A DNA stretch of 64,000 nucleotides. It comes from CAZKHG01 sp964552655. Its GTDB lineage: Bacteria > Bacteroidota > Bacteroidia > Bacteroidales > Tenuifilaceae. Location: assembly GCA_964552655.1 (NCBI GenBank), contig CAZKHG010000007.1:1-64000 (forward strand). The letters run 5' to 3'. Made by a program: the position numbers and the translations under genes. Below the pieces are notes generated by a model. That model did no database searches and was not told where the DNA came from. It saw only the letters and a program-made list of their open reading frames with translations. Positions 1 to 7,801 of this stretch are shown here, piece by piece; positions within the stretch are counted from its first letter, which is position 1, and every line of letters begins with the position of its first letter.

Positions 1-680
1 GCAGCCTTTTGCCGTTTGGCAAATAGGGTTAAAACGGAATCGTCAATGTAGTTATCAATAAGCACAATTGATTTTTTTGCAGAACGAACCAGATCAGCAA
101 TAAATTTATAGGCATCGAATACCTGCCCATCAAAGAAAACTCCCTTATCGGGTTTTAAATTATCACTCTCAAGTGCTTTGAAAACTCTTTCAAATTTCTC
201 GTCGGTCTCAATCTGTTTGCGTTCAACTTTGTCAAGTCTTTGGAATATTGCAGCGTTTTCAGCAATGTACTTTCGCATTCCAACAAATGCATTCATTATC
301 TGAATGCTAACCTTTACAGCAGTTTCGCTGCGCAAAACTGAGGAAAGCATTGCTACACCTTGCTCTGTGAATACATAAGGTAAATATTTACGATGTGTTC
401 CACGTTTATTTTCTATGGTCACATTTTGCGACCTTAAATTTTTCGAGTCACTTTTTAAGGTCGCAATTTGCGACCTTAAAAATTCATATTCATTTTCAGT
501 CAGTTGGAACATAAATTCGCTCGGAAAGCGTTCAATGTTTCTTTTGACCTGCTCATTAAGCCTTTTAATATCAACTCCATATAATTCAGCTAGGTGGCTA
601 TCTAGCATCACCTGAGAACCACGAATTGTAAAAATTCGATTCTCAATTTCTCTCAGTGGGATAATGCTTAATTTATCCAT
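1..680 (-). CDS. ORF6N-domain protein, 3' end beyond the window
   Basis: The frame opens at the ATG on 680-678 and runs off the left edge, giving 226 codons with no stop. The N-terminus reads MDKLSIIPLREIENRIFTIR and continues through RGSQVMLDSHLAELYGV and a YLPYVFTEQGVAMLSSVL segment, which is the signature of the ORF6N (KilA-N/Bro-N-like) DNA-binding domain. The family is common in phages and beside type I restriction genes; its exact function is unsettled. About codons 67-90 encode a duplicated peptide (LRSQIATLK, then LRSQNVTIE) that coincides with two DNA palindromes. The distal part looks helical and charged (KVERKQIETDEKFERV). It lies 70 bp downstream of hsdM on the same strand, so probably in that operon. 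The family call is firm; a regulatory role is inference. Confidence 0.85.
   Translation of the reverse strand, partial: MDKLSIIPLREIENRIFTIRGSQVMLDSHLAELYGVDIKRLNEQVKRNIERFPSEFMFQLTENEYEFLRSQIATLKSDSKNLRSQNVTIENKRGTHRKYLPYVFTEQGVAMLSSVLRSETAVKVSIQIMNAFVGMRKYIAENAAIFQRLDKVERKQIETDEKFERVFKALESDNLKPDKGVFFDGQVFDAYKFIADLVRSAKKSIVLIDNYIDDSVLTLFAKRQKA
417..433. repeat. Palindrome copy 1 (imperfect), inside ORF6N gene
   Basis: GGTCACATTTTGCGACC is an imperfect member of the 17-bp palindrome family seen at 459, 699 and 727. It lies in the ORF6N frame and encodes part of LRSQNVT. It starts exactly 42 bp (14 codons) from copy 2, so both copies keep the frame. Confidence 0.7.
452..482. repeat. Palindrome copy 2, 15-bp perfect arms, inside ORF6N gene
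   Basis: The core GGTCGCAA-T-TTGCGACC (459-475) is extended by AA/TT and then T/A runs into a perfect inverted repeat with 15-bp arms around one central base at 467. It looks like a terminator hairpin but sits in the coding frame, where it encodes FLRSQIATLKS. Confidence 0.85.
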
Positions 681-694
681 TTTATCTGCCTTTT

Positions 695-719
695 AACTAG
701 TCGCAATTTGCGACCAGTT
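695..719. repeat. Palindrome copy 3, hsdM-ORF6N intergenic
   Basis: AACTAGTCGCAATTTGCGAC plus CAGTT forms 12-bp arms around 707 with one mismatch (699/715). It lies 15 bp upstream of the ORF6N start codon on the minus strand, a position suited to an operator for that gene. Confidence 0.75.
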
Positions 720-726
720 ATTTGAT

Positions 727-743
727 GGTCACAATTTGTGACC
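727..743. repeat. Palindrome copy 4, adjoining hsdM stop
   Basis: GGTCACAA-T-TTGTGACC is a perfect 8+1+8 palindrome. Compared with copy 2 it carries the paired change GC to AT in both arms, so symmetry is kept despite sequence change. It lies 7 bp downstream of the hsdM stop codon; reading past that stop in frame gives HLRSQIVTIK then TAA, the same peptide as in the ORF6N copies. Confidence 0.8.
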
Positions 744-750
744 TTAAATG

Positions 751-2295
751 TTATTCTCTTTTCAATTCAATTTTAGCCAAGTTCTCTTCAATAACCTTGT
801 TTAAAACAGCTTCCTCTTTTAGCTGTGCCTCAAATTCTGCTTTAAGTTCAGTGAAACGTTTATTAAAGTCAAAATCATCCTCATCATCGGGCAATCCAAC
901 ATATCTGCCTGGGGTAAGCACATAGTCCAGTTCTTTCACTTTCTCAACAGGTGCAGCCATACAAAAACCTGCAATATTCTCGTAGTTGCCATTTGGATTC
1001 CGCCAGTTGTGATAGGTGCTAGATATTTTCATGATATCCTCTTGGGATAGTTCAAGGGTTCTGCGGTTAATAAGATGCCCCAGATTTCGAGCATCAATAA
1101 ACAGAATCTCATTGGTGCGATTTCTAAATTTGCCATTGGCTCTATTCCTGCTCATAAACCATAAGGAAGCAGGAATTTGGGTATTGAGAAATAGTTTTGC
1201 AGGTAGGTTAACAATGCAATCAATTAATCCAGCCTCAACCAATGCTTTACGGATTTCTCCTTCACCTGAGGTTTTGGAAGTTAACGAGCCCTTTGCAAGC
1301 ACAAAACCAGCCTGCCCTGTTGGTGCCAGATGGTAAATGAAATGTTGAATCCATGCATAGTTGGCATTGCCAACCGGTGGGATACCGTACTGCCATCGAC
1401 CATCGGTTCTGAGAAGTTCACCACTCCAATCACTCACATTGAAAGGGGGATTTGCGATAATGTAATCGGCCTTAAGGTCCTTATGCGCATCGTTTAGGAA
1501 TGAACCCTCATTATTCCACTTTACCTGTGAACTATCAATTCCCCTAATAGCCAGGTTCATCTTGGCCAATCGCCATGTGGTTTGGTTGCTTTCTTGTCCA
1601 TAAATGGAAATATCGTTAACTCTTCCTTGGTGTTCAGCCACAAATTTTTCTGATTGAACAAACATGCCGCCAGAGCCACAGCAAGGGTCAAACACTCTAC
1701 CCTTAAACGGTTCTAACATATGCACTAAAAGTTCAACTATGCTGCGAGGGGTATAGAATTGTCCTCCTTGTTTTCCTTCGGCTAATGCAAACTCCCCAAG
1801 GAAATATTCAAATACATGGCCGAGAATATCTGCGCTTCGGGCTTTGGCATCACCCAAAGCAATGTTACCGACAAGGTCAATAAGACCACCAAGACTTGTT
1901 GGGTCCAAGTTCTGACGAGCAAAAACTTTAGGTAGTACACCCTTTAATGAGGCATTCTCCTTCTCAATGGCATCCATGGCATCATCCACATGCTTTCCGA
2001 TATCTGGAAGTTTTGCCTTGTCCTGTAAATAGGTCCACCGGGCAGTTGGTGGAACAAAAAAAACATTTTCAGCTTTATATTCATCCTTATCCTCAGGGTC
2101 AGCACCATTAATTTCATCAGCCTTAAGCCGATTGTATAACTCCTCAAATGCATCCGAGATGTATTTCAAAAAAATCAAACCTAGAACGATATGCTTATAT
2201 TCTGCAGCATCAATATTCTTGCGGAGTTTGTCGGCTGCTTTCCAGAGTTGCTTTTCGAGGGGTTCTTGAGTGTTGTTGTTGTTCTTTTTGGCCAT
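751..2295 (-). CDS. hsdM: Type I restriction-modification DNA methyltransferase subunit (HsdM)
   Basis: This N6-adenine methyltransferase subunit of a type I system acts as an M2S complex and, with HsdR, as the restriction enzyme. The 514-aa protein has an HsdM N-terminal helical domain (about residues 12-150; LWKAADKLRKNIDAAEYKH), the SAM-binding motif I DPCCGSGG at 203-210 and the catalytic motif IV NPPF at 282-285. Length is normal for short HsdM proteins. No hsdS or hsdR is visible; the downstream ORF6N gene runs off the left edge, so the remaining subunits should lie to the left. There is no exact TAnnTTTG box in the upstream gap. The gene looks intact. Confidence 0.95.
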   Translation of the reverse strand: MAKKNNNNTQEPLEKQLWKAADKLRKNIDAAEYKHIVLGLIFLKYISDAFEELYNRLKADEINGADPEDKDEYKAENVFFVPPTARWTYLQDKAKLPDIGKHVDDAMDAIEKENASLKGVLPKVFARQNLDPTSLGGLIDLVGNIALGDAKARSADILGHVFEYFLGEFALAEGKQGGQFYTPRSIVELLVHMLEPFKGRVFDPCCGSGGMFVQSEKFVAEHQGRVNDISIYGQESNQTTWRLAKMNLAIRGIDSSQVKWNNEGSFLNDAHKDLKADYIIANPPFNVSDWSGELLRTDGRWQYGIPPVGNANYAWIQHFIYHLAPTGQAGFVLAKGSLTSKTSGEGEIRKALVEAGLIDCIVNLPAKLFLNTQIPASLWFMSRNRANGKFRNRTNEILFIDARNLGHLINRRTLELSQEDIMKISSTYHNWRNPNGNYENIAGFCMAAPVEKVKELDYVLTPGRYVGLPDDEDDFDFNKRFTELKAEFEAQLKEEAVLNKVIEENLAKIELKRE

Positions 2296-2653
2296 TATGA
2301 ATTGTTACAAGCAAGGTGATTTAAATAAAATGAAGTTAAAAATAGTAAAAGTATAGTAAAGGTTCATGGTAGTTTTCGAATTTATTATTAAGTGAATGCA
2401 AAAGAATCAAAAAAAGGTGTCTTAAAAGCCAGGGACACCTCCTTTTATATTTAATCTGCGGTTAAACTATCTCCTAAATTCAGTTTTTATAATACATGTG
2501 ATGGGGAAATTTATTCCGACCCAAAAAATAATTCATCATCTCTCCTGATAATTAAAGATAACCTGTTCCGATGATTCTTGTCAACCTTGAATTTTGTTTC
2601 AATCTTATTTCATAACTTTAGTCATCGTAAACTGAAACCAAAACTACCCAAAC
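2296..2653. other. 358-bp gap between divergent hsdM and heme-sensor genes
   Basis: I see no credible reading frame. The stretch holds the starts of two divergent transcripts and one strong hairpin (next entry). A near match to the -7 box (TAACTTTA, around 2610) precedes the plus-strand gene; no exact TAnnTTTG was found for either gene. Confidence 0.6.
2411..2440 (-). terminator. Orphan rho-independent-type terminator
   Basis: AGGTGTC (2415-2421) pairs with GACACCT (2434-2440) across a 12-nt loop. Read on the minus strand, the stem is followed by seven T residues (the A run 2409-2415 on the plus strand). No minus-strand gene ends here, because the gene at 2654 is on the plus strand. It could be a leader attenuator for hsdM or the end of an unseen small RNA. 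Confidence 0.55.
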
Positions 2654-4558
2654 ATGAACCTCAATAGGAAACTATTGGCATTGGTTATATTGCCAGTACT
2701 GATTTGTACAACCATTGCCGTAATATTATCTTCAATAAAAATTCGAAACCAGGGTATAAAAGCGCTGGAAGATAAAAGTTTAGCAATTCTTGCCTTAAAC
2801 ATCCAGGAATACACTATTCACCACGTGGACTACACAAGTGTTGTTGACATCCAGAGTGATGAAATTTCCAGTAAAATTGATAAATCCTCGGCTCAGGATT
2901 ATAAGTTTCATATCTCATCACCAAAACCGGAAAACAAGAAGCATCTTTCCACCAGCCAGGAGAATCAGTTTATCGAGCAGTTCGAGAAAAAAAGAATGGC
3001 TCAGCTAACTTATATCGATAAAAAAACTGATTCGCTCTGGGTAATGCGTCCGGTTTTTATGGAGAAATCGAAGGGTTGTTTAGATTGTCATATTTCAGGT
3101 AAAGGGGAGAATGAACAAATCAATGAGAATGCACTGCGGGGAATCTTTATTGTTAAAACATCCATGCAGGAAACCAACAAAGATGTAAAAGCCGGAATTT
3201 TTCAACTTAGCTTTGTTGGTCTGCTTATTATGTTAATAGCCATTGTGATTGGGTATATAGTTTCCACAAAAATATCATCAGCCGTAAAAAAAATCACCAA
3301 AAGTTTAAAAAGATTGGCCGGAGGTGAAATTACCGATGATTTAAAAATTGAAATAAAGTCAAAGGATGAGGTCGGGGAAATGGCAAAAGCATTGAATGTA
3401 TCGGTTGAAGGGCTGAATAGTAAAACTGTATCTTCAATCAATATCGGCAAAGGTTTATACGATACTGAAATTGCATTGCTAAGCGATAAAGATATGCTTG
3501 GCAAATCGCTTATTGATATGCGTGATAGCTTAAAAAAAGCCAAACTTGAGGACGAGAAACGAAGAGCTGAGGATGCAAAACGTACATGGGTAAACGAGGG
3601 TTTGGCTAAGTTTTCTGAAATTCTTCGTCAAAATAATAATGATTTTCAGGTACTGTGTGATAGTGTGATTAAAAACCTGGTCAAATATTTAGATGCTAAT
3701 CAGGGAGGTATATTCCTTTGGAATGATGATGACAAGAATGATAAATTTTTCGAGTTGACATCAGCCTATGCCTGGGATCGAAAGAAACACATATCCAAAA
3801 GGGTAGGCATGGATGAAGGGTTGGTTGGGGCTTGTTTTATGGAAAAAGAGACAATTTTACTTACCGATGTCCCTGAAGATTACATTGATATTGCCTCAGG
3901 ATTGGGCAAGGCAAAACCTCGTTGCGTTATTCTTGTACCCCTTAAGCAAGATGATAGTGTACTGGGAGTTATAGAAATGGCTACGTTCAATTTATTTCAG
4001 AAATATCAAATAGATTTTGTTGAAAAAATTGCAGAAAGCATTGCCTCTACGATTCAATCCGTGAGGATAAATGCACGAACCAAGGCCCTTCTTGAGCAAT
4101 CACAACAACAAGCCGAGGAAATGGCTGCCCAAGAGGAGGAAATGCGACAAAATATGGAGGAGTTGCAGGCTACCCAAGAGGAAGCCGCAAGAAAATCAGG
4201 CGAAATTGAAGGTCTTATAAACTCACTGAACGACGCATCTTTTATGGTAGAATACGACACAACTGGCATAATAACAAACGTTAATGACTCATACGTTCAG
4301 CTTTTAGGTATTTCCCGACAAAACCTAATAGGAATGCATCATTCCGGTAATGTTGAAATGACCGAAAATCAGAAAAAAGAGTACGGCAAATTTTGGGATG
4401 ACCTGAGGGCTGGTAAGAACAAAAAATTGAAATCAAGGCAAAATTGGGATGGTAGAATTGTAAACCTTATTGAAACCTATTTCCCAGTTGCTGACAGCGA
4501 AGGAAAAATCTATAAAATAATGAAACTGTCGCACCTGCTTGACGAGTTTAAGGATTAG
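2654..4558 (+). CDS. Membrane sensor: Tll0287-like c-heme domain, HAMP, GAF, PAS
   Basis: This 634-aa signalling protein has no recognisable output domain. The order is TM1 (about 7-26), a periplasmic domain with a single c-type heme motif CLDCH (142-146) as in Tll0287-like/DUF3365 sensors, TM2 (about 184-204), HAMP (about 201-252), a linker, a GAF domain (about 325-475), a glutamine/glutamate-rich coiled coil (about 480-515) and a C-terminal PAS domain (about 520-630). Heme attachment would be in the periplasm, so redox or gas sensing is plausible. There is no kinase, cyclase or methyl-accepting domain, so it must signal through a partner encoded elsewhere. The domain calls are recognisable; the ligand is inference. 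Confidence 0.8.
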   Translation: MNLNRKLLALVILPVLICTTIAVILSSIKIRNQGIKALEDKSLAILALNIQEYTIHHVDYTSVVDIQSDEISSKIDKSSAQDYKFHISSPKPENKKHLSTSQENQFIEQFEKKRMAQLTYIDKKTDSLWVMRPVFMEKSKGCLDCHISGKGENEQINENALRGIFIVKTSMQETNKDVKAGIFQLSFVGLLIMLIAIVIGYIVSTKISSAVKKITKSLKRLAGGEITDDLKIEIKSKDEVGEMAKALNVSVEGLNSKTVSSINIGKGLYDTEIALLSDKDMLGKSLIDMRDSLKKAKLEDEKRRAEDAKRTWVNEGLAKFSEILRQNNNDFQVLCDSVIKNLVKYLDANQGGIFLWNDDDKNDKFFELTSAYAWDRKKHISKRVGMDEGLVGACFMEKETILLTDVPEDYIDIASGLGKAKPRCVILVPLKQDDSVLGVIEMATFNLFQKYQIDFVEKIAESIASTIQSVRINARTKALLEQSQQQAEEMAAQEEEMRQNMEELQATQEEAARKSGEIEGLINSLNDASFMVEYDTTGIITNVNDSYVQLLGISRQNLIGMHHSGNVEMTENQKKEYGKFWDDLRAGKNKKLKSRQNWDGRIVNLIETYFPVADSEGKIYKIMKLSHLLDEFKD

Positions 4559-4824
4559 CAAGTAATTCATAGCAACCTTAAATAAACCCCTTGTATCATC
4601 AATTTTTTCAAGAAATTGGCAATACTCCATTTATAAAACTGGGGCAATACCTTAATAGTTAAAACCTCCGGTTTAAAATTTTAGTTAATTGATAATTTTT
4701 ACCCATTGGTTAACCATAAATTTCTATTTCCTTTGTATTTGTTTAAAATATTTAGATACTATATAAATCAAAGAGAACAATACTTCAAGTTATAATACTA
4801 TTGATTAACCCATTTTATAAATCT

Positions 4825-5928
4825 ATGGACAAAAAATATATCCCATTCAATGTCATTGAATCATTCATGTTGAAAGTTCTGGTCAATGCTGGTGTACCAG
4901 AAGCAGACTCAAAAATTATTGCCGATGTTTTAATTCAGGCTGATAAGTTAGGATTTGATTCCCACGGTGTAAACAGGCTAAAGCCTATTTATCTCGATAG
5001 AATAAAAGATGGCATCGTAAACCCGGTGACTAACCACAAAGTGGTTCGAGAAGGTCCTACCACTGCCGTTATTGACGGACAGAACGGGATGGGACATGTT
5101 ATATCTTACCATGCCAATAAAATGGCCATTGATAAGGCCAAAAAATTTGGGATGGGAATGGTAGTTGTCCGTAATTCAAGCCACTATGGTTTTGCCGGAT
5201 ACTACCCGTTAATGGCCGTGAAGGAGAATATGATTGGTATAACCGGTACAAATGCCCGTCCTTCAATTGCCCCAACATTTGGTGTGGAAAACATGCTTGG
5301 GACCAATCCGTTGACTTTTGGAATTCCCACTGATGAATCATTCCCTTTTTTGCTGGACTGTGCAACATCAATCACCCAGAGGGGGAAAATTGAACTTTAT
5401 GCCCGCGATGGCAAAGATCTTCCAAAGGGCTGGGTGGTTGACGAGAACGGGGATAGTAAAACCGATTCTTCAGAAGTGCTTAGAGATTTGATTTCCGGGA
5501 AGGCAGCCCTAACACCTCTTGGTGGAATAGGTGAAGAAACTGCAGGGTATAAGGGATATGGTTATGCCACTGTTGTAGAAATTCTTTCAGCAGCTTTGCA
5601 GCAGGGTGGTTACATGAAAATGCTACTAGGTTTTCAGGATGGAAAGAAAGTCCCCTACAATCTTGGCCATTTCTTTATTGCAATAGATATCAACGCATTT
5701 GTTGACCCGGATGATTTTAAGAAAACCACTGGAAATATTTTACGCGAACTACGGGCATCCAGGAAAATACCTGGCGAAAAACGGATTTACACTGCAGGTG
5801 AAAAAGAGCACGATACCTGGTTGGAAAGAAAAGACAAGGGAGTGCCCTTTAATGTTGAGCTTCTTAAGGAGTTCCGGGAACTGTGCGAAACATATAACTT
5901 AAAAGAATACCTTCCTCATTTTGATTAA
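4825..5928 (+). CDS. Malate/L-lactate dehydrogenase family oxidoreductase (Ldh_2)
   Basis: This is an NAD(P)-dependent 2-hydroxyacid oxidoreductase of the family that includes malate, ureidoglycolate and 2,3-diketogulonate dehydrogenases, unrelated to classical LDH. Seen are the N-terminal FDSHGVNR segment with the catalytic-type His, the RNSSHYGFAGYY region, TNARPSIAPTFG and GTNPLTFGIP. A TTG at 4801 is in frame, but ATG 4825 gives MDKKYIPF, which matches where family members start, so I chose it; the protein is 367 aa. Substrate cannot be told from sequence. The gene stands alone and ends in a strong bidirectional terminator. Confidence 0.85.
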   Translation: MDKKYIPFNVIESFMLKVLVNAGVPEADSKIIADVLIQADKLGFDSHGVNRLKPIYLDRIKDGIVNPVTNHKVVREGPTTAVIDGQNGMGHVISYHANKMAIDKAKKFGMGMVVVRNSSHYGFAGYYPLMAVKENMIGITGTNARPSIAPTFGVENMLGTNPLTFGIPTDESFPFLLDCATSITQRGKIELYARDGKDLPKGWVVDENGDSKTDSSEVLRDLISGKAALTPLGGIGEETAGYKGYGYATVVEILSAALQQGGYMKMLLGFQDGKKVPYNLGHFFIAIDINAFVDPDDFKKTTGNILRELRASRKIPGEKRIYTAGEKEHDTWLERKDKGVPFNVELLKEFRELCETYNLKEYLPHFD

Positions 5929-5931
5929 ACT

Positions 5932-5966
5932 AAAAACCCGTCAATTACTAAACTTGACGGGTTTTT
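5932..5966. terminator. Bidirectional terminator between convergent genes
   Basis: AAAAACCCGTCAA (5932-5944) pairs perfectly with TTGACGGGTTTTT (5954-5966) over a 9-nt loop. T runs on both strands let it serve both the dehydrogenase gene and the convergent sigma factor gene. Confidence 0.9.
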
Positions 5967-5997
5967 GATTTCTAAGGAACCCTCTTATTCATTGAGG

Positions 5998-6495
5998 TTA
6001 TTCATATCCATGCAAGGATGTCATAAGTTTTTGGCGTGAGAAGAAAATCCTGCTTTTAACTGTTCCAATCTTAAGGTTAAGCTTATCGGCTATCTCTTTG
6101 TATTTATAACCCGATGTATGCATCTGGAATGGAATTTTAAAGTCATCATCAAGGTTTTCAACGTGTTTGCTGATTTCATTATGGGAATACTGAGCCTCCG
6201 GGCCATTTCCATCGGGTCTGCTATTCATTAAAAACTGATTATCGGTGGAATCGAATGTGGTATTCTGCTTTACCGATTTGCGGTAGTTGTTAATGAAAGT
6301 ATTTTTCATAATGGTGAAAGTCCAGGCCTTAATATTGGTGTTGTCCTCAAACTTATCACGATAGGTGAGCGCTTTTAAATAAGTTTCCTGTAAAAGATCG
6401 CGTGCGTCTTCATGGTTAGCCGTTAAGCTGTAAGCAAATCGCTCGAGGTTTGGCTCGAGATCGATAAGTGCGGTATTGAATTCTACTTGTGACAT
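5998..6495 (-). CDS. ECF-type RNA polymerase sigma factor
   Basis: This 165-aa sigma-70 family protein has only regions 2 and 4. Region 2 (about 10-80) includes EDARDLLQETYLKAL and NIKAWTFTIMKNTFINNYR; region 4 (about 110-160) carries the helix-turn-helix YKYKEIADKLNLKIGTVKSR. No anti-sigma gene is adjacent. The gene lies downstream of, and in the same direction as, the B12-type MerR gene, a pairing known from carotenoid/light-response clusters of Bacteroidota, though no carotenoid genes are here. Repeated TCTAAATA boxes occupy its upstream region. Confidence 0.9.
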   Translation of the reverse strand: MSQVEFNTALIDLEPNLERFAYSLTANHEDARDLLQETYLKALTYRDKFEDNTNIKAWTFTIMKNTFINNYRKSVKQNTTFDSTDNQFLMNSRPDGNGPEAQYSHNEISKHVENLDDDFKIPFQMHTSGYKYKEIADKLNLKIGTVKSRIFFSRQKLMTSLHGYE

Positions 6496-6515
6496 AATTT
6501 TGAATTTTTTATTTT

Positions 6516-6738
6516 TATTTAGACTGAATCTTATTTATTTGTTGAAACAAAAATAAACACGAATTGAACAAAATCATAATTGAATGATTTAAAGAAGGGT
6601 CAATTCTAAAATCATTCTAAATAAAATAACACGGCAAGTCGCGGCAAAAAACTCTCCTAGGAGTTTTGTCTAAATAAAATATAAATTAAATCTAAATAAT
6701 TTAAAAAGAATTAAATTATTGATATCTAACTATTTAGA
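6516..6738. promoter_or_regulatory. Five TCTAAATA boxes between MerR and sigma genes
   Basis: TCTAAATA occurs at 6616-6623, 6669-6676 and 6691-6698, and its complement TATTTAGA at 6516-6523 and 6731-6738 (the last inside the end of the MerR gene). The first two share the longer form TCTAAATAAAATA. Five copies of one octamer in about 220 bp is more than expected even in AT-rich DNA. These are candidate binding sites for the adjacent MerR protein; that link is inference. Confidence 0.5.
6646..6667 (-). terminator. Probable terminator or attenuator after MerR gene
   Basis: AAAACTC (6648-6654) pairs with GAGTTTT (6661-6667) over a 6-nt loop; on the minus strand the stem runs into six T residues. 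It lies about 60 bp past the MerR stop and upstream of the sigma factor, so it could separate the two transcripts. The stem is AT-rich and only moderately stable. Confidence 0.45.
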
Positions 6739-7623
6739 TTTTCGTAGAAATTTTGTTAGGTGTTTTAGAAACTGATCGGTAGCGTTAATTTGTATTACAA
6801 AACCAGGTAAGTTTTCTTTCTCTTTGGCTATAATGGTACCAGAAGCAAAGATGTATGATTCGGGGAATTTTTTATTAAGTGATCTGAAAAAGTCATCTAG
6901 GTTTAGATTAACCAGCGAGGTGGTTATTGAGGTATAAATGGCAGCAGGTGAAACCTTGTCCGATAAGGACAATACATCATTCAGGGGAGTTGACTGGCCA
7001 AGGTATATAGATCCAATACCATTTTTTCGTGTCAAAAAGTTATAGTACAACAGAGATATTTCATGGAGTTCCCCTTCGGGTAAAAAGAAAATGAAAGGCC
7101 TTTGATTCACTTCAGGTTCTGGCAGTATGGTTGTCTGGTAAATCAGTTGCTGTTTAATTAGATTTGAAACCAGGTGTTCATGGGCAGGAAAAATCATTCC
7201 TGATTGCCAAAGAATTCCAATTCTTTGAAGCAAAGGGGTTAAAATCTTATTATAAGCCTCCTCCATCCCCAGCTCATCAATCGCCTTTCCCAGAAAAATT
7301 CGTATGTTCATTTCGTTAAATGAGATGATATCAAAAAGTAACATCTCGAAGTTGATAGAATTGTCTAAAGGGATTCCGTTTTGTTGACGAACCAGGTTGT
7401 TTAGCTCCTCATGCTTTTTCTGAGCAATCTTGCTTATTTTAAAACCGTGATGTAACAAGAAGACCACATTTAACAAGAGTCTTAAATCCTCATCTGTGTA
7501 TTTTCTTATATTTGAGTCGGTTCGATATGGGGTAAAAAGATTATACCTTTTCTCCCAAATCCGAATTGTATGAGCCTTTATGCCTGAAACAAGTTCAAGT
7601 TGGCGAATACTATATTGTCCCAT
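6730..7623 (-). CDS. MerR-family regulator with B12-binding (CarH/LitR-like) domain
   Basis: This 297-aa protein has an N-terminal MerR helix-turn-helix (1-70; SGIKAHTIRIWEKRY) followed by a cobalamin-binding module like that of CarH. It keeps the W-x9-EH signature (W139, E149, H150) that covers adenosylcobalamin, and an ELHEIS at 185-190 where the lower-ligand ExHxxG motif is expected, with H187 kept and Gly replaced by Ser190. CarH-type proteins are repressors released by light through B12 photolysis. The next gene downstream is an ECF sigma factor, and TCTAAATA boxes lie between them. Family placement is solid; light sensing is inference and the Gly-to-Ser change leaves some doubt. Confidence 0.8.
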   Translation of the reverse strand: MGQYSIRQLELVSGIKAHTIRIWEKRYNLFTPYRTDSNIRKYTDEDLRLLLNVVFLLHHGFKISKIAQKKHEELNNLVRQQNGIPLDNSINFEMLLFDIISFNEMNIRIFLGKAIDELGMEEAYNKILTPLLQRIGILWQSGMIFPAHEHLVSNLIKQQLIYQTTILPEPEVNQRPFIFFLPEGELHEISLLYYNFLTRKNGIGSIYLGQSTPLNDVLSLSDKVSPAAIYTSITTSLVNLNLDDFFRSLNKKFPESYIFASGTIIAKEKENLPGFVIQINATDQFLKHLTKFLRKSK

Positions 7624-7801
7624 AGGAATCAGGTTTACTTATTAACAATAATTGTATCTTTAGGTTCAATTTATTACAGGTAAATGTTTCTATTAAAAAT
7701 GAAAATTCACTTATCATTAAAATCGAGGTGTATTTAATCTTTATATTTATAGCCTTTAGGTCTGATTTTTGAGCCTAATGTGATTTCGAAATAACAGTGT
7801 A

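Noticed and set aside
452..482. Rho-independent terminator inside the ORF6N gene
   Set aside because: The hairpin has T and A runs like a terminator, but its core recurs at three other sites without such runs and lies in an open coding frame, so a repeat-family explanation fits better.
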